From: Tigriopus japonicus
Lineage: Eukaryota > Arthropoda > Copepoda > Harpacticoida > Harpacticidae
Direction: 5' to 3'
Assembly (NCBI GenBank): GCA_010645155.1
Contig: CM021312.1
Span: 9,870,182-9,934,181, forward strand
DNA length: 64,000 nucleotides
Part shown: positions 38,544 through 53,500 of the stretch, piece by piece
Position numbering within the stretch: the stretch's first letter is position 1
Layout of the letters: each line of letters opens with the position of its first letter
Position numbers and translations under genes: made by a program
Notes under the pieces: generated by a model
The model's database searches: none
Seen by the model: the letters and a program-made list of their open reading frames with translations, nothing else
What the model was told of the DNA's origin: nothing

Positions 38544-41500
38544 GTAAACCGAAAACCGGAACATCGGCCGCGGGAAAAACTCGATTCGAATCGAAATTCG
38601 GATGTGAGCGGCCATGAACTAAAAAGAGGATTGATTTTCTCGATACAAAGCCGCGACCGATCTCGACTTTTTAGTGTCCAAAGATGTCGCTTTGTTTCCG
38701 AGTTTTAGCCCGAGTGTCGTTCTATTTTTGCGTTTGATCCGCGGATTGATTGACGTTTGTTTGCAGAATCGAGCCCAAATTGGAGCCGGTGAATGGGGTG
38801 GTTCAACCGCGGGTTCATCCCCCGCCCAATCGACCCGGGCGGGTCACCAATCAACTCCAGTTCATGAAAAACGTCGTCATGAAAGGTGAAGGCCAACTAG
38901 ATTGACCCAACGGAAACAAAAAAAAGACACTCGCGCAACCTCCCGTGAGAATGCCTGAGAATACTGAATTTCCGGAGAGGGAGGCAACCGCTGAGAAAAC
39001 TAAAATGAATTCAATCGCCTTGTTCTTCCCATGAGAGCTCGCTTGTATCCAGTTGAGAACGTATCTCAATGGAATCACGGCGTAAAAAGTTTCAAACTTG
39101 CGTACTAAGGAGAGTGTTGAAGGAATGAAACTCGCCCTTTGGCCATGAAACTATGACCAAAATAGGGCTACTTTGTTCATTCTGGGTGGGATTTGTACTG
39201 AACTGTGAGAGAACTTTTGACGCCGACGTTCGATTGAGCTGAACATTGCGATTATTCCGATCAACGTAGACCAAATCTCATTGGAAGAGAAATGTTATTG
39301 ATTTGTTCCCGCTGAAAAACGTCATTCATTTCGTGAGCCTCCCGGTCCAAAGAAATTCAGTGGTTCTGGGTACTACCCAAAATGGAGGAAAACCTCATCC
39401 GGGTCAAAAGTGCCCCTAGGTTATTTTTTTTTTCATTTGGGAGGGGTGCTCTTTTTCAGAACAAAAAAGCCATTCAACCAATAATTAAAGCTAATCGCAC
39501 GCCACAAAACATGAACTTACTTCTAGTAATCGCCTAATTTTAGCACCCTTTACTTCCCGTTCTTTAGAATAGTATTTTCACAAAATCAGTAATCGTATTA
39601 GCGATGAAAGCTCTTCTCATTTCATTAGCAGACACCTCGTGACTTAAAATGAATTTTCATGCTTGATAGGCATGTGGAAACACCAACACGGCTGGCCTTT
39701 TCACACGCCTGTGGACACGATCAAATTGGGTCTGCCCGATTATTTCAAGATTGTGACCAAGCCCATGGATTTGGGCACCGTCAAACGGCGTCTCGAGAAC
39801 AACTACTATTGGTGTGCCAAAGAGGCCATCGACGACATTGACCAGATGTTCACCAACTGCTACATGTACAACAAACCCGGAGAGGTAAATGTCCGAGCCA
39901 AGCACTAATGAATTTCCAGTAAAATCAAATCTAAAATTCAATGCCCGAGTGAAAAGTTTCGCCTGATCAATCTTATGAACCAAAGAGAGCGTGGAATGAT
40001 TTTTTTGTTTATGTAAAACACTTGGGTTTCTGGAAGAGGGCTAGCTTATTCATTATTAGAAGGCTGAAACTTGAAATACCAAGGTTACTTAGTGCAAGCT
40101 GGGTCTCATGGGCAGATTAAAACGCAAAAGCGCTTCGGTTGTATTCTTTTCCTAAATTTTAATTATATTCAGTGATTTTTGGCTTTACAAACCACTTTAC
40201 AAACGCAGAGGAACACAATAGCGCTTAGATTATAATTTCCTCCTAAATTTTTATCATATTCAGTGGTTTTTGGCTTTACAAACCACTCAAAATGTCAGAT
40301 TGTTGTAATTGACTTGCTTAGTGTAATTCCTCTTGGAGCAAGGAGACTGCTTTAAATCTTGAATTGGTAAAAACTAGGGAGCGGAAAAAATAAATTTTAA
40401 CTCGTGATTGCGCAACTAATAACTTAAATTGACATTTCAACTGTTTAGCGATTTTTCTGATGATCTGAAATGTTTTCGTGAATATTTTACTTTAGGAATT
40501 TTCCAACTGCTATAATTTTTGCTGTTTTTGGAATTGAGGAAAGAAGTACGAACTTCCTTAACTTTTTGAAAATGCTAGTGTATCCAAATTCATGGAAAGA
40601 ATCTGATTATTTTCTTTAATAAATGTAGTTGACTTGGGGAAGAGGTTTTTTCGCGATATTCATCTTTTTACAAAAAAGTTCCCCAAAAATTGGGCAATAG
40701 ATACTAAAGTTAGGGCTCAAAAGCTCCCAATATAACTTGTCGAAAAAAAACCTATCAATAATGTTATTTTTGGGTATTATCACCAACAAGTCTTATGCAA
40801 ACCTCAAAACCTTTTTTTTCTCTTCAGATCCAACTTGCTTCCCATTCTTTTAGTAGTTGAATGAACGGCTATGCAGCTTTCCAAGTTTTGAAAATGTCAA
40901 AATGAAATAAACTGCGCTTACTTTGATTTCAGATGCAATGAGTGACATTTTATCGACTTCAAAAGTAGATAATAACAACCATATGGCAATGTTAAAACTA
41001 ATAAAAATAGATCACAGGTCTATCAAAGATATCACAATGCAGGAAACTGAACCTTTTCCATTCCACAGGACGTGACAATCATGGCCAATTCCCTGGAGAA
41101 ACACTACCGAAGCAAGCTTCAGGGGGGTATGCCTCCAGTGGAGGTGGTGCTCACGCAGGATGTGAACAAGAAGATTGTCAAAACGCCCAAGCTCACTTCC
41201 AAGAAAACCGTCATGACCCCGGGACAACCGTTAACCGGTCCAGCCACCACACCCAGTAGTAGTTTAGCCATGGTGAAAAAGACCAGCCCTCTCCCGCCCA
41301 CTTCTTCAGAACCACATCTCAAACCAGTCAGAGCACCAACAACTACAACAACAACAGGCAATGGCCCTGCTGCTGCTGGGGCGTCCTCAGCTGCAGCGTC
41401 CATGGCGCACACCCCTGTGAAAACTCAACCCTTGCCTGATGGCTCCATGCTAACGCCGGTCAGTGGTGTGACTGCGAAAGGGGACGCTGCCCTGCCAACT

Positions 41501-44500
41501 GCTGTGATGAGCGCAGGCGGCGCTGCGACGACGCCTGTCCCAGGAGCTGCAATGGTGCGCGCTGGCAGCGGCAAAGTGGGCACACGCCGGGAAAGCGGTC
41601 ATCATCCCAAAAGGTATACTGATTGGCTAAGGGTGTGATCAATGGGAAAGTGTTTTGAACAGTGTTTCTTGTTTTGATTGTGACAGGCTTTGGGGAACAG
41701 TGTTTATTGTTTTGATTTTGACAGGCTGACTGCAAATGAATGTTTTTCCTTCTGAAGAGTTGAGTGTCTGGGAGCAGAAGTCTTGATTAGGTGTCTGTAT
41801 TGTTCATCTCTTATGAAACTGTCGGTTAATGCGTTTATTCAAAGCTTCACATGGGTGTGGATAGAAGGTATAGAACCCTGAACAAAATTTCAGCTGATTC
41901 CACAAAATAAGCGCCTCTTGCGGTCAGATTGAGACATAGTTGCCAGCTAATGAGTGTGTTTTAATGCCACTCTTTGGCAAACCGTTCAAGATTTTCTTGA
42001 AATCAACATTTCTCCGAAATGTACGATTTTGATAACAAAATGCCATTGCAAAGAAATGTAAGCATCTAAGGATAAACCTATTTCTCCAAAGTTTTGCCAA
42101 AGGTGGCATTAAAACCCGCTCTCTAGCTGGCAACTATGTCTGAATCTGACCGCAAGAGGCGCTTATTTTGTGGAATCAGCTGAAATTTTGATCAAGGTTA
42201 AACACATCCCTCAAGGAAATACTCGCAAGTTAATAAGATATTGGAGAATTAAACTTGCAACGTGAAAAATCGTCTTAATTGAGAAAACCAAATCAATTCC
42301 ACATAATCTATTATTACACACTTTTATTTGTGTTTTCCTTGTACCCGAGTGGGTGCACTTAGTGAGCCAGTTAATATCCCCAATCTAGTTACCTAAACCT
42401 TGTCATAAGAATATGGCTCAGTGTAATGGTCCTCAAATTCAATTTTCTTGGAAAATAAGTTATCTTAATGTTATTGGAGGTAATGAAGAGGTTGGCCCTG
42501 AAGGAAATCGGAAATTCAACTTCAATATCTTTTTTTCTGGTCAAAAGCTGCTTAACCCTCACATCAAGGAAATCTATTCATGATGAACCTCTGCCATTTC
42601 AGACCGGTCAAAGATCTCCACGAGGAATTACCTCAGTTCAGCAGTAACAAATCCCGAGTGAAACTCTCGGATGCCCTCAAATACTGCAATGAAATCCTGC
42701 GCGAGCTCTTCTCCAAGAAGCACAGCGCCTACGCTTGGCCTTTCTACAAACCTGTGGATGCTCAACAATTGGGTAAGGACAAACCAACACAACAACTAAC
42801 TAACCAACCCTAATCCAATCCATCCCCACTCTCCCAATGGCAACAATTGAAAAAAAAGATCTAAAATAGGAAGGTACATTCAAATCTCTGTAAGAAAATT
42901 TGGAAGAAACCGGTACGGTACAGGAGAGACCCATGATGATTTAGCTCATTGAAACGTAAACCATGTCTAGAAAAGATGTTTTGGGGAAGAAGAACATGAC
43001 CATGAGTTTTAGTATTATCATTATTGTTACTCGCTCTTGCTGGAGACAATCCTTGAGGAATGTTCTTTCATTCCTTGTAGTGGTGTTCATTTTACCCTGA
43101 CAAGATCAATGAGCATTTCTTTTTGTGTGGGTTCTCTTGGTTCTTGGAAAACAAACTCCAGGATGTATTTTGGTGTGAGAGAGATGATTATTTGTCATTG
43201 TGATGGGATATGTCAGCCATCAAGTTTAATCCCATCTGGGACAGCTTGGTCGAGGTTTTATCTACTACGGCAAACGAACGAAAAACAACCATGACATTAT
43301 TATACACCATTACAGTGTAACCAGAACCTCTCCAAACATGGATGGGAAGGCAATGTTTCACGTTCAAATCATTGAATTTTACTTCAGTCTTTCGTAGGCC
43401 TAAAGACAATAATTTATGGATAACCTAAATCTCTTTTATTTCTTCATTTTGCTTATTAACCTACTTTTGGGCTTGGGAAACTTTTGTTTCAATAACATTT
43501 TTTCTACAATGGTGATAAATGATCTTATGGAATGTAAAGATTTGTACCTGTGAAAGGAATAAATGCTACCTTATATGCTTATACTTTTTTTTTAATATAA
43601 CTCTGAAACTACTGAAAAAAAGGGAGATTTAGTTTTTTCATGAAGATCTGTGGCTTATAATAAAAGGTAGAAATAAGACTGTCGCTTGACTTGAAAAATA
43701 CACTTGCCGATGACTAAAATCACCAGACAGATATACGGAAATTTTTGTTGCACGTGTTACAAGCAAAGGTTGCGCGTTAAAACTTAATTTTTCCGAAGAT
43801 TATTACCTAAGTTGTGCCCAAACAAACAAATTTCCCTTCATGCCAAAGTTGTGTTCGTTTTGAAATGCTGCGATTAAATACTGTGAAGTTAACGTGCAAA
43901 ATCATGCCTTTGGTCTGACGGTTTTTTCTTGACATTGTTTGACATGATTCTTGGACATTTGACTTCAACCCTAAAAACGAACTTGTTTGGGCACAACTGC
44001 TTGGAAAACGTCTCAGTCAAAGGTCAGTTAGGGCCTGAAAATTGTCCAATAAATCGTTAGGTGATAATAAATCACCTAAACCTATTAAAGTGATAACTCT
44101 GTACTCCATGTTCTCTTGATGAAAGAATAAGTATTGTTTGATTCAGTTATTTTCCTGAATAAAAAGACTTACCCTTATCAAGAGATAATCTTAACACCAA
44201 CAGTGTTTGTAATCTGGTCATTTAACATTTCCTTAGTCCAAATTGGCGAAAAGCAATTTTGAATCAACCCGTTCGCTTTGCCTCTCTGTCCACTTTTCGA
44301 GGCGTTCGCGTTATACGAGATAGTAAATGAGCTTTTTTTTTCGGTTTGTTTGTTCAATGTAGGTCTTCATGACTATCACAACATCATCACCCGTCCAATG
44401 GATTTGGGCACGGTGAAACAAAAGATGGATGGCCGAGAGTATGGAAAACCTGAAGAATTTGCTCAAGATGTCAGACAAATCTTTAAGAACTGCTACACCT

Positions 44501-47500
44501 ACAATCCTGAAACCCATGATGTCGTGGCCATGGCCAAAAAGCTAGAACAGGTAAGGATTATATATATAATCTAGGATCCTTACTTTTAGTTCTTTTCATT
44601 TGCTTAAACACTGAGATGGTTATAAAAAAACGTAAAGCGTGACCAAACCCAATAAACTGAAAAACACCACACATAAACAAGCAGATCATGGATTTGAAAA
44701 AAAAAAAAACTTTGTTTACACAAATATTTATGCCTCCAGCGGAAAAACGCCAAAAAATAATATCTTCAAGCTTTGTGGTGTTTTGGCAAACGCCACATAA
44801 AGATGCCATTACTATTTTTTGTTGTTGTTGAACTTCCAGTGAACAATTCTTCCTTCAACATGAGACAACTACGAGTCCATTTTAGAACTCTTCAATCACT
44901 GAATTCATTGACCATCTAAAGTTAAAAAAATTGTGTAATCCGAGGGATTCTACTCCCTTTAAAAACAGCAAATTTAGCCGATCTGTTGTTTTCCTGTTGG
45001 CTTCCAAGAAGCACTTACTAAATCCTAATTGTTTCACAGGTATTCGAAGAGAAGTTCAAAGTATGCCCTCCCGACGACTTTGTCTCTCACCAAGCTTCAT
45101 CGACACCTCTGAACCCTAGTTCATCTGCAGCATCTGTCCCGCCCAATCTCCCCACAGCCCCGCCCCACACCACCAATAATAATCATAATAATAACAATCG
45201 CCTCCACGATCCCCTTTTGCCTCCGCCCCCTCCTGGTGGTGGACCGCCCTTGGGTGGTTCATCCAGAAAGGGCGGGGTGAAGGTTGAAAAGATGGACTTT
45301 GACTCCGACGGCAGTGAGAATCGAGAACAGGTCAGCAAAGACGATTGGAATCGACGCCTTCTTCATGTTCAAGAGCAAATGCGACAACTCAGTGAACAGA
45401 TACGCATCCTGGTGGAAGAAAGTGCCGCACGGAAAAAGCGACGCCACGATCGAGCAGGTAAAAGTTACATAAAGAGATGATTTAGTGGAACTTAGAGGGA
45501 GGTAGGAGCACAGATATCTATAGATACGACATCATGCTGTGTCTTGAAGAACAACCAGCAGCTGTAGATTAGAAGAGGTTGCGTGAAAAATTGGGTCCTT
45601 TAACGAGCAGCTGATTGAGAGGTCACAGTACATAAGACTGGGAGGTCACCTTTTTGTAATATAGATCCAAAAATTGCACCCTGACACAAACATTAAACCT
45701 ATTTTCGAACTTCTTAATGTATATTGGACACGTAAAAGCAAAAATTTTGTGTATTAAAGCTCAAAGGTTGCACGTGTTTTCCATTTCACTGGTTGCGCTT
45801 GAAGGACTCTATAGTGTTTGAGAGACCCTGACGTAGTTCAGTAGGAGGCGACAACTTGACTTTGACAGCTGATCCATAACACTAGACACCAAATGAGCTC
45901 ATGTTTTGACGGCACTAAGTCACACTGTAAGCATGCTTTTATTATTGACTTCAAGGGTATTTTAAGTCTGATGGAACATTTCTAACCTAATTTTGGGTTT
46001 ATTGTTTATTACGTAGAAGCTGACATTCATATGGCGACATTTTAGAAGCCTGAAAGTTTTAAAAAGGCTCTAACAGGATGGAAATCAATTGATGGAGCAT
46101 GCCTCAAGCAAGCATCTCCAATCACAAAACATACGTCCTTCATACCAAATCTGCATGGGAGGTCACAATCTTTAAGGTTGAGAGGACTCTACAAGTGAAC
46201 AATCTGTAACTTGAACATGAATTGGGCCAAGCATCAATTTTCATTAAAAATATTTTTTTTCAATATTATATTGTAATTTTGATTTTTTACGAAAAGCTTG
46301 CCAGCAGATTTACCCAATCTCAGGCTTGCCACTAGGACTTCAATTTGTTGGCCATTATGTACAAGCTAAAAATGTTTGCACTTAAACATGATTCAAATAG
46401 ACACTGATCAGGTAAATGCCTTCACAAATCTGGCCAAATATTGACAAACTCTAATATAGGAGAGCAGTTTTTGATTGCTTGTTAACAGTCAGCCAAAAGG
46501 GGCTGCCAATTTTTGGCAACCCTGTTATCAAATGTAGGTCCTTAAAGCTTTAGGCATTGAAACTGATTGCGGCTTGGCTTGATTTGAGGTAGCTGAAATT
46601 GAAACAAGCCTAGCTTGAAAATTTGAAGTGCTTGATAGCTTGGGAAATCCTTTGAGTACCATTAAAGTCCCAAAAATTGTCCCCTGACACTGAAATATGA
46701 CTTTGAGACTTTATTTTCTACTTTGTCGGGTGTGCTCCATGGACTGATAGTGTTTGCAAGGTGTATACTATACGCTCTAAGTGAACCTCGAGCTTCTTTT
46801 GGAATTTGGTGAAACTAACTTCCAAGAATCCCTTGGAATTATTCGACACAAGGGATAAAAAAGGAAATTGGAGTGACAACTTGACCGCAACAGCTGATGC
46901 CTTACACTAGACACTAAGGTGGTTGCAAGATATCTACAGTAAAGTCAAAGTAAACATCAAGCTTCTTGTGAAGTTCTATGATGCATGACTCAATGGATAT
47001 ATTTATTTCAAAGTCTTTGATGTGCAAAGAGTTCAAAATTAGGCTAGAAATAAGTAATAGATGACCAGGAGATACGTACCACTAAGTTTTTTCAGCACTT
47101 TGAGCACTACTGCTAGATTAAATGAAAAGACTGATAAAGTTAACACATGAAAAAGTCTTCCTTATTCCTAGAGGGTGAAAAAAGTTTTTAGTTTAGTCTT
47201 AGAACTGTAGAGGTCAATGTCCTCCTCAAAATTTCAATCTTTCAAGATTGCAATCAAGAGTTATGACTGTGACCGCACAAACACAAAAAAGGACTCCTTC
47301 AAGTGCATGGATCGGAAACTGAAAACTCAGAAATGTCTTTTATAAAAATATTCCAGTTTAGTCAAAATTACTGTTTGGTCATCTAGCTTAGAAAGGTACT
47401 CTTTAATAAAAGCTTTGGCTGAATAGGTAGACTTTTTTGAACTCGTCAAAGTGTTCATTGAGAATCGTTTTTTGTTCCAGGAAACCGACCCAACGCTCGG

Positions 47501-50500
47501 AACAGCCATCGAGCAATGGCCACGCCCACTGTGGGTATGAACCATTCAGGCCTACTCAACCATACCACGCCCCATTTGGATGCCTCGGCGGGATCTTCCC
47601 GTTTGGCGTCCGCCTTTGACGACTTCGAAGACCTTCCCACGGTGGCAGCCACGCCTACACCAACCAGAGGGCGTGGTAGAGGCAGAGGCGGAGCCGGAAG
47701 AGGTAAGAGCGATCTTCATTCATTCCATTGCAAGATCTTTTCCCCTCTCTTTGATTTACAAAGGGCCATCTAGCAAGAGTTGGTTCAGTCAATCCAAATA
47801 AACCAAAGTCAAAAAAAGAAGAAACCTTTTTTTAAAGCGGAAAATGAACTCGGAAATTTTTATTTTTTTAAAAACCCAAAATATTTTTTCAAACCTTTTC
47901 AGAAACTGTGATGGTTGAACCTACTTTTTTAGCTGTGATTTTACATCGTACTTCCTAGAAAATAGCAACAAAAGCTTTACCCATATGAAGCATGACTCAT
48001 AAAGCTCTAACAAAAACAGTTAATTTGCAATTGAAATCAAGACACCAACAAAAATGTCTTTTAAGTGAAAAGATTTAAGTTGTGGGAAATTTTGGCATCA
48101 GATTTACTCACATTTTAGAGAATAATCAATGCTCTAAAAATCAAGATCACCTTTTTTGAAGATTCGTGCTACATTTTCAACACTTCATGTCAATGATTGA
48201 TTCCAATCCTACCCCTGTCATAACCATGAAGATCGTAATAAATCAAAAGTGTAAACATTTGATAATTTTTCGGAATTCAATTCATCAATGCTCGGAGGAG
48301 AAAAAAAAAATCCGATTTTTTAATTAAACCATTTCCTCATACAGTGAAATCTCGATTTGACCATAATTTTAGGGGTTGTTGTTTTACTATGACTCCTATG
48401 ACAGCGACTCTATTTAACGATATATATTTTGGGGTGCCGGACAATACCGTTAAATCGAGATTTCACTGGATTTTCTTTCATAGATGAATTGTTTATTGAA
48501 AATTTCCACTCAAGACACTTAACATAGTGTATGAAGAGTATTGGAGTACGAACAGTCAAAAAAAAAAAAGGATTAAAGAAGGAATTTCTAGTCATATCCA
48601 ATTTGCTGGTATGTCCCTTGTAGTTTGTTGCATTTCTATGGTTCTTTTTTTGAGGGCAAAGAAGATTTACTACGCACGATGTGATTCGGCGATGTCAAGT
48701 CTCAGCTGAGATTTATGGTTTACGGAAGAGGTGAAATTGAGATTCGATGGGATTTTGAAGGCTGAATGAGTTATTGCTGAGGAGATTTTTGCTGCCAACG
48801 CTAAAGGAAAAAAGGACGTGAGGTGTTGGAATGAGAACATCATAGAACTATTTTAAGCTGAGCCTTCTCTTTGGACTATGTACTGTCCAGGAGACCCTTA
48901 TGATCTAATTAAAATTTAGGACTGTGGTCTCATGGAAGTTCACAAGAGTTATCAAGTGAAAAATTATGGGAGTAACTTTCTCAAGAGTGTGACAAAAGTA
49001 AGATTTATTTGCAACCCACGCCGTGAAATGTGTTCAACTGGTGAAAAATTATTCATGGTAGGATGAAAATTGCATTTGAGAAAGATATTTTCTATCTATT
49101 GATATGTGGAAGTGCTTTGTTGGGGCTATACTAATAGATGGTAGTGAGAGAGCTTATTATTTCCACCTCTTAAACCTTTTATTTTGTAAAAGGTTTAATT
49201 TTAATATAAAAAAGGTTCAATAAGAATCCTGCGTTCTTCAAAATTGCTAGAAGTAGTTGAAAGCTTTAACACCATGTGATGGTCCAAAAAGTAATCAATA
49301 GGGCCCGGAAAAGTATTTGCAAAAAAGTGACTAAATATCCAATATATATTTTTTTCAAAAACCCAAAATATTTGGGAAAAAGCGGGATATTAAAGAAATA
49401 TTTTTTTTTACAAGGCCATTTTTGGGCATTTTTGTCTGTCTGTGTGCATCGATTTTCCAAATTTTTTTCTGCTGAAATTGATGCATTTAGACGTTTTGGG
49501 GGGGCAAACTTGACATGTAATTGATTTAAATAATCTAATTTTCAATTTACCTCAATACATGGCACAGTTTTTTTCGTATATGACAGTAGTTTTGATTGCG
49601 AATGTCTAATCTTAGTACAAATGCCATTTTGTAGAGATTTTTGTATTTTGGGTACATTTTGGGAAGGCTCTTTTGAGCATTGGTCATTCATTTATTTTCC
49701 TCAATTTTGCCCAAAATATTTTTTTTTGACTAGAATATTCGTGAAAATATTTATTTTTTCTTGAAACAGCCAAAATATTTAAAAAATCGAGGAAAACTGG
49801 AGAAATATTTTAAAAAAAAAAATATGTTTTAAAAAATTTATTTCCGGGCCCTAGTAATCAATGTCAAAGATGAAAAAGCAGTCATTTTTTGACTGTAAAA
49901 GACAAAGGCCAAAGGCACAATCAGCCAATAAAGGATCTCAAACATGAGTCCCTACCCATCCAAAATAACTGATTCCAAACTGTATCATTTCCCACGCACA
50001 GATGGCAGTCCTGTTTTTTTTCATCCACCAACAGAGACTCCCTCTGTTGGCAGATTGTCGCAATTAGAATTCTAAATCTCAATATGTTCTCTTCTCTCTT
50101 CTCAGGATCGAAATCTTTGGGTGGCTTTGGCGCTCCCGGCTCAGGTGATGGGTCGTTAGTGGGTGGTCAATCCATCCCTGGTGGCCCTGGAGGTGGTGGT
50201 CGTGGGGTCAAAAGGCCTAGAAAGGCTGGGCCTGGCGGAGTGGGCAGTCGAGGGGCCAAGAAAGCCAAGGCAGATGTGCCCCCTACTATTCCTCCTCCTC
50301 CACCCGTTCACCATGCCTCTCAGGCAGTGTCAGGTGGAGGAGGAATAGGTGGAGGAGGCATGGGTGGGGGCGGGGCTCTACCCCCTCCACCCATTCCTCA
50401 TTACACCTCTGATGACGAGGACGATGCCAAGCCCATGTCCTATGATGAGAAGCGAAAGCTCAGTCTGGACATCAACAAACTCCCAGGAGACAAAATTGGC

Positions 50501-53500
50501 CGGGTGAGTTTCAAAAGATTTTACGATTGAAAATGATTTTTGAGCGTAAGGTTTGACTTGAGTTTTCGGGTGCCTTTTTGGTTGAGTTATATGATATTTA
50601 AGAGGAGAAGAGCAATTCAATCAATGCTTAAATTTTCAACAATAGATGGCGTGAAAGAATAAAAGGAGGATTCTTTCACAGATATGCGCAGATACGACAT
50701 ACTATGCTGGACAACTGTTTCATTTTGAAGGCCAAATCATTGGTTGCTGTTTCAGAGCGTTAAGTCACGGCTAACGTGTCCAAACAAGAAACTTGTGGTA
50801 CAGTTCAACCATTCTTGATCATACTGAGCCAATACTCTCCAGAAGTCTTAACGATTATTCATGCAACCTTTTCTAATCTGTTGCTGCTAGCTGTCCTTCA
50901 AAACACAGTGGTACGTCTTATCTGCAGTTATCTGTGGACTCTTTAGGCTCCCTAGACTTCTTACTTTAAGTGCCATCTATTGAGGAATGAGTGAATCAAA
51001 ATCGTCTTATCAATTTGTTAGACCAGCGATGTCATATGGGTCCTTGTTCAAGGTTTTAAAGCTAAAAGTTTAGCAAAGTTTGACTTGCCATCATCATCCT
51101 AAAGACTTCAACTTGCGGTTTTAAACCAGTCTGTCAAGCATCTACTACATTAAGATCCTTTAGTTGTTTTTCTTGGGAGTGCTCTAGATTTCTATTTAGA
51201 AGTGAACATGTCTGCAAGTTGGAAGAATCGGTTCTTGGCATGCAAAAGTGTCTTTGTTTTCCAAAAATCCAAAATTTTATCCATCTTAAAAAGCACCAAT
51301 GGTTCTTAAAACCAGACATGATTGTTTTTGTTAGGAAAAAATATGTTTTAGGAATATCTCTGATGTCGAATGATGCCCACCAAAACGCGATTATTTATTT
51401 TCTCCAATGCAAGATGTAATTTCGGACCCTTTTCATCGCTTTCATTATTGACTAATTCCCCCTCACAAAGTTGTTGGGACGACCGTCAGCATTTAAATAA
51501 AAAACTGAATAGGTTTTGAACCAAAAATTTGCCTTTCAATGTCCCTTGAAGTGGCCCTAAAAGGCCATCACATCTCACAATGGAAAGGTTCCAAGGTTGC
51601 GTGATTCCAATTTAAACCACTTATTTTACTATTTTTTAACCTAACACCCAAGTTAGTATCTACAAAAACCATCCAAACTTGTTTGTTTACCAGATATTTT
51701 GGTTTTTAAGGAATAAATCACGCAACCCCCTAGAATCGTCAGTGACATAGTAATAACTACAAAAGGTAGGACTGCTCTACGTTCAAGTAGAAAAATCCTT
51801 TGAGGAACAAATGGAAGCTTGGTTGTAGGCAAAGATCAAACGTTCCAAATGAGGCTTGGAAACTGAAACCTCTTCTTTGAGACGAGATCCAATTGTTGAA
51901 CTTCAAACAACACGTGTGTCAAATCAAGAAATGAGGCTAAGAGAAAAACATAACACCTGAAGATGAAACCAAAGGAAAGAAAGTAATCTCCTAGTGTCCT
52001 TCATTCATTCTTGAGGCAAATAACCTCCACTGACACGAGGAAAAGTATGTCTTGAGGGACAATCAGCTTGCAAATAGGAGGAGGCTTGAGGTGTACTCAA
52101 GCGTTCTGAGAATCTGAGGGATAAATTCATGTCCAGGAAAAAGAAATGTTCCATTTTACCTCTCATTTATCCTGATCAGAGAGGCTTCCGGAGGCTTTAC
52201 AATCGTTATTGTATGTTAATGACGCAAGATTCACTTGATTATATGCCATGTGGGCCTATTCATTTTGTGGAAGGCTCATTTACGAGGGAAGTTGAAGGAT
52301 AAAATGGACAATCCATGATTCAGTTATAATACTTTAACTAAACATCGCCAATCCATTGACATTGAATGGGGAACCTTGCATCAGCTCAATGTAAGTCATA
52401 AATAGAGACGACAATTTTATGCAAATCAAGTTTTCATTTTTTTTATCTCATTTTTCTTATCTTCTTTCATCAGGATTTCTTCTAAGGTTTTTGTTGAGAA
52501 AAGGTCACATTTTCTTAGTTGTACTAATAAACAAAGTCAATTTGAAGTGTTTTTATGTTGATGTAAAAAAACGTTCTAAAATTCGAGCTTACCACTTGCT
52601 GTCCATATTCAAGTAAAAATAACCAAACAAATAATAATAATAATAAGTTTTATTGCGACTCATGGTCATGTCAGGGCGAATAAATATGCAAAAATATATT
52701 TATGTTCTATCATATATATGCAGTGGTGACATGTCAATTGGAAAAAACGTTAAAATGGTCGACTAGAAAGTGATATCACAGATGAGCCGACTAGAATACG
52801 TTTCAGTGCACATGGAAGAAAGGAAGCGGGGAAAGAAACACCAAACAAATTAAACCATTTTCTTTTTTGGAAATTTGTGCTAACATTCCTCTCTTGATGA
52901 TGTTATTGTCAAGACGGGAAACAAAGCCTCCCGTAAAGAATGTGTTCACACTTTCCAATCGACAGACTTCTATTGTTACGTTTTAGAGATGCCCTCGTTT
53001 GTCTACTTTTGTAGGGAGTGTTTTGAGGATGATTCCAATGTGTGCCAACAACATTCAGGTTTCTCGATCATGAATGAACCCTCAGTTGGCAAACGTCGAA
53101 TAGAATTCTACATGTTTAAGGGTTGTTGGAACATTGGTTCCATCTCAAACATACCCTTAGAAACTGGCATTTCTTGTGAAATTTCTTTGGGTTACATGCT
53201 GATCTGAAAAAAATGAAAAATCGAGTACAATAGATGAACGGCCCTTGAGTGTACTCTTAACTTGGTATTGGCATTTCAAAAAGTGCACCAACTTAAGGAC
53301 GCATGTTAACGCATTTAATTCAAAAGCGAGAGTGTAGTCAGAGTAAACGGCCTCAAGTATATACTTGTGACAGCTCCTGTGTTTGAAACGCGACGAAAGC
53401 TAATTCGACTTGATTTTGCTATACTCTCACTTTTGAATTAGGTGCGTTAACATGCGGCCTTTAGTTTAATGGCCAAAGAGTACACTCAAGGAGNNNNNNN

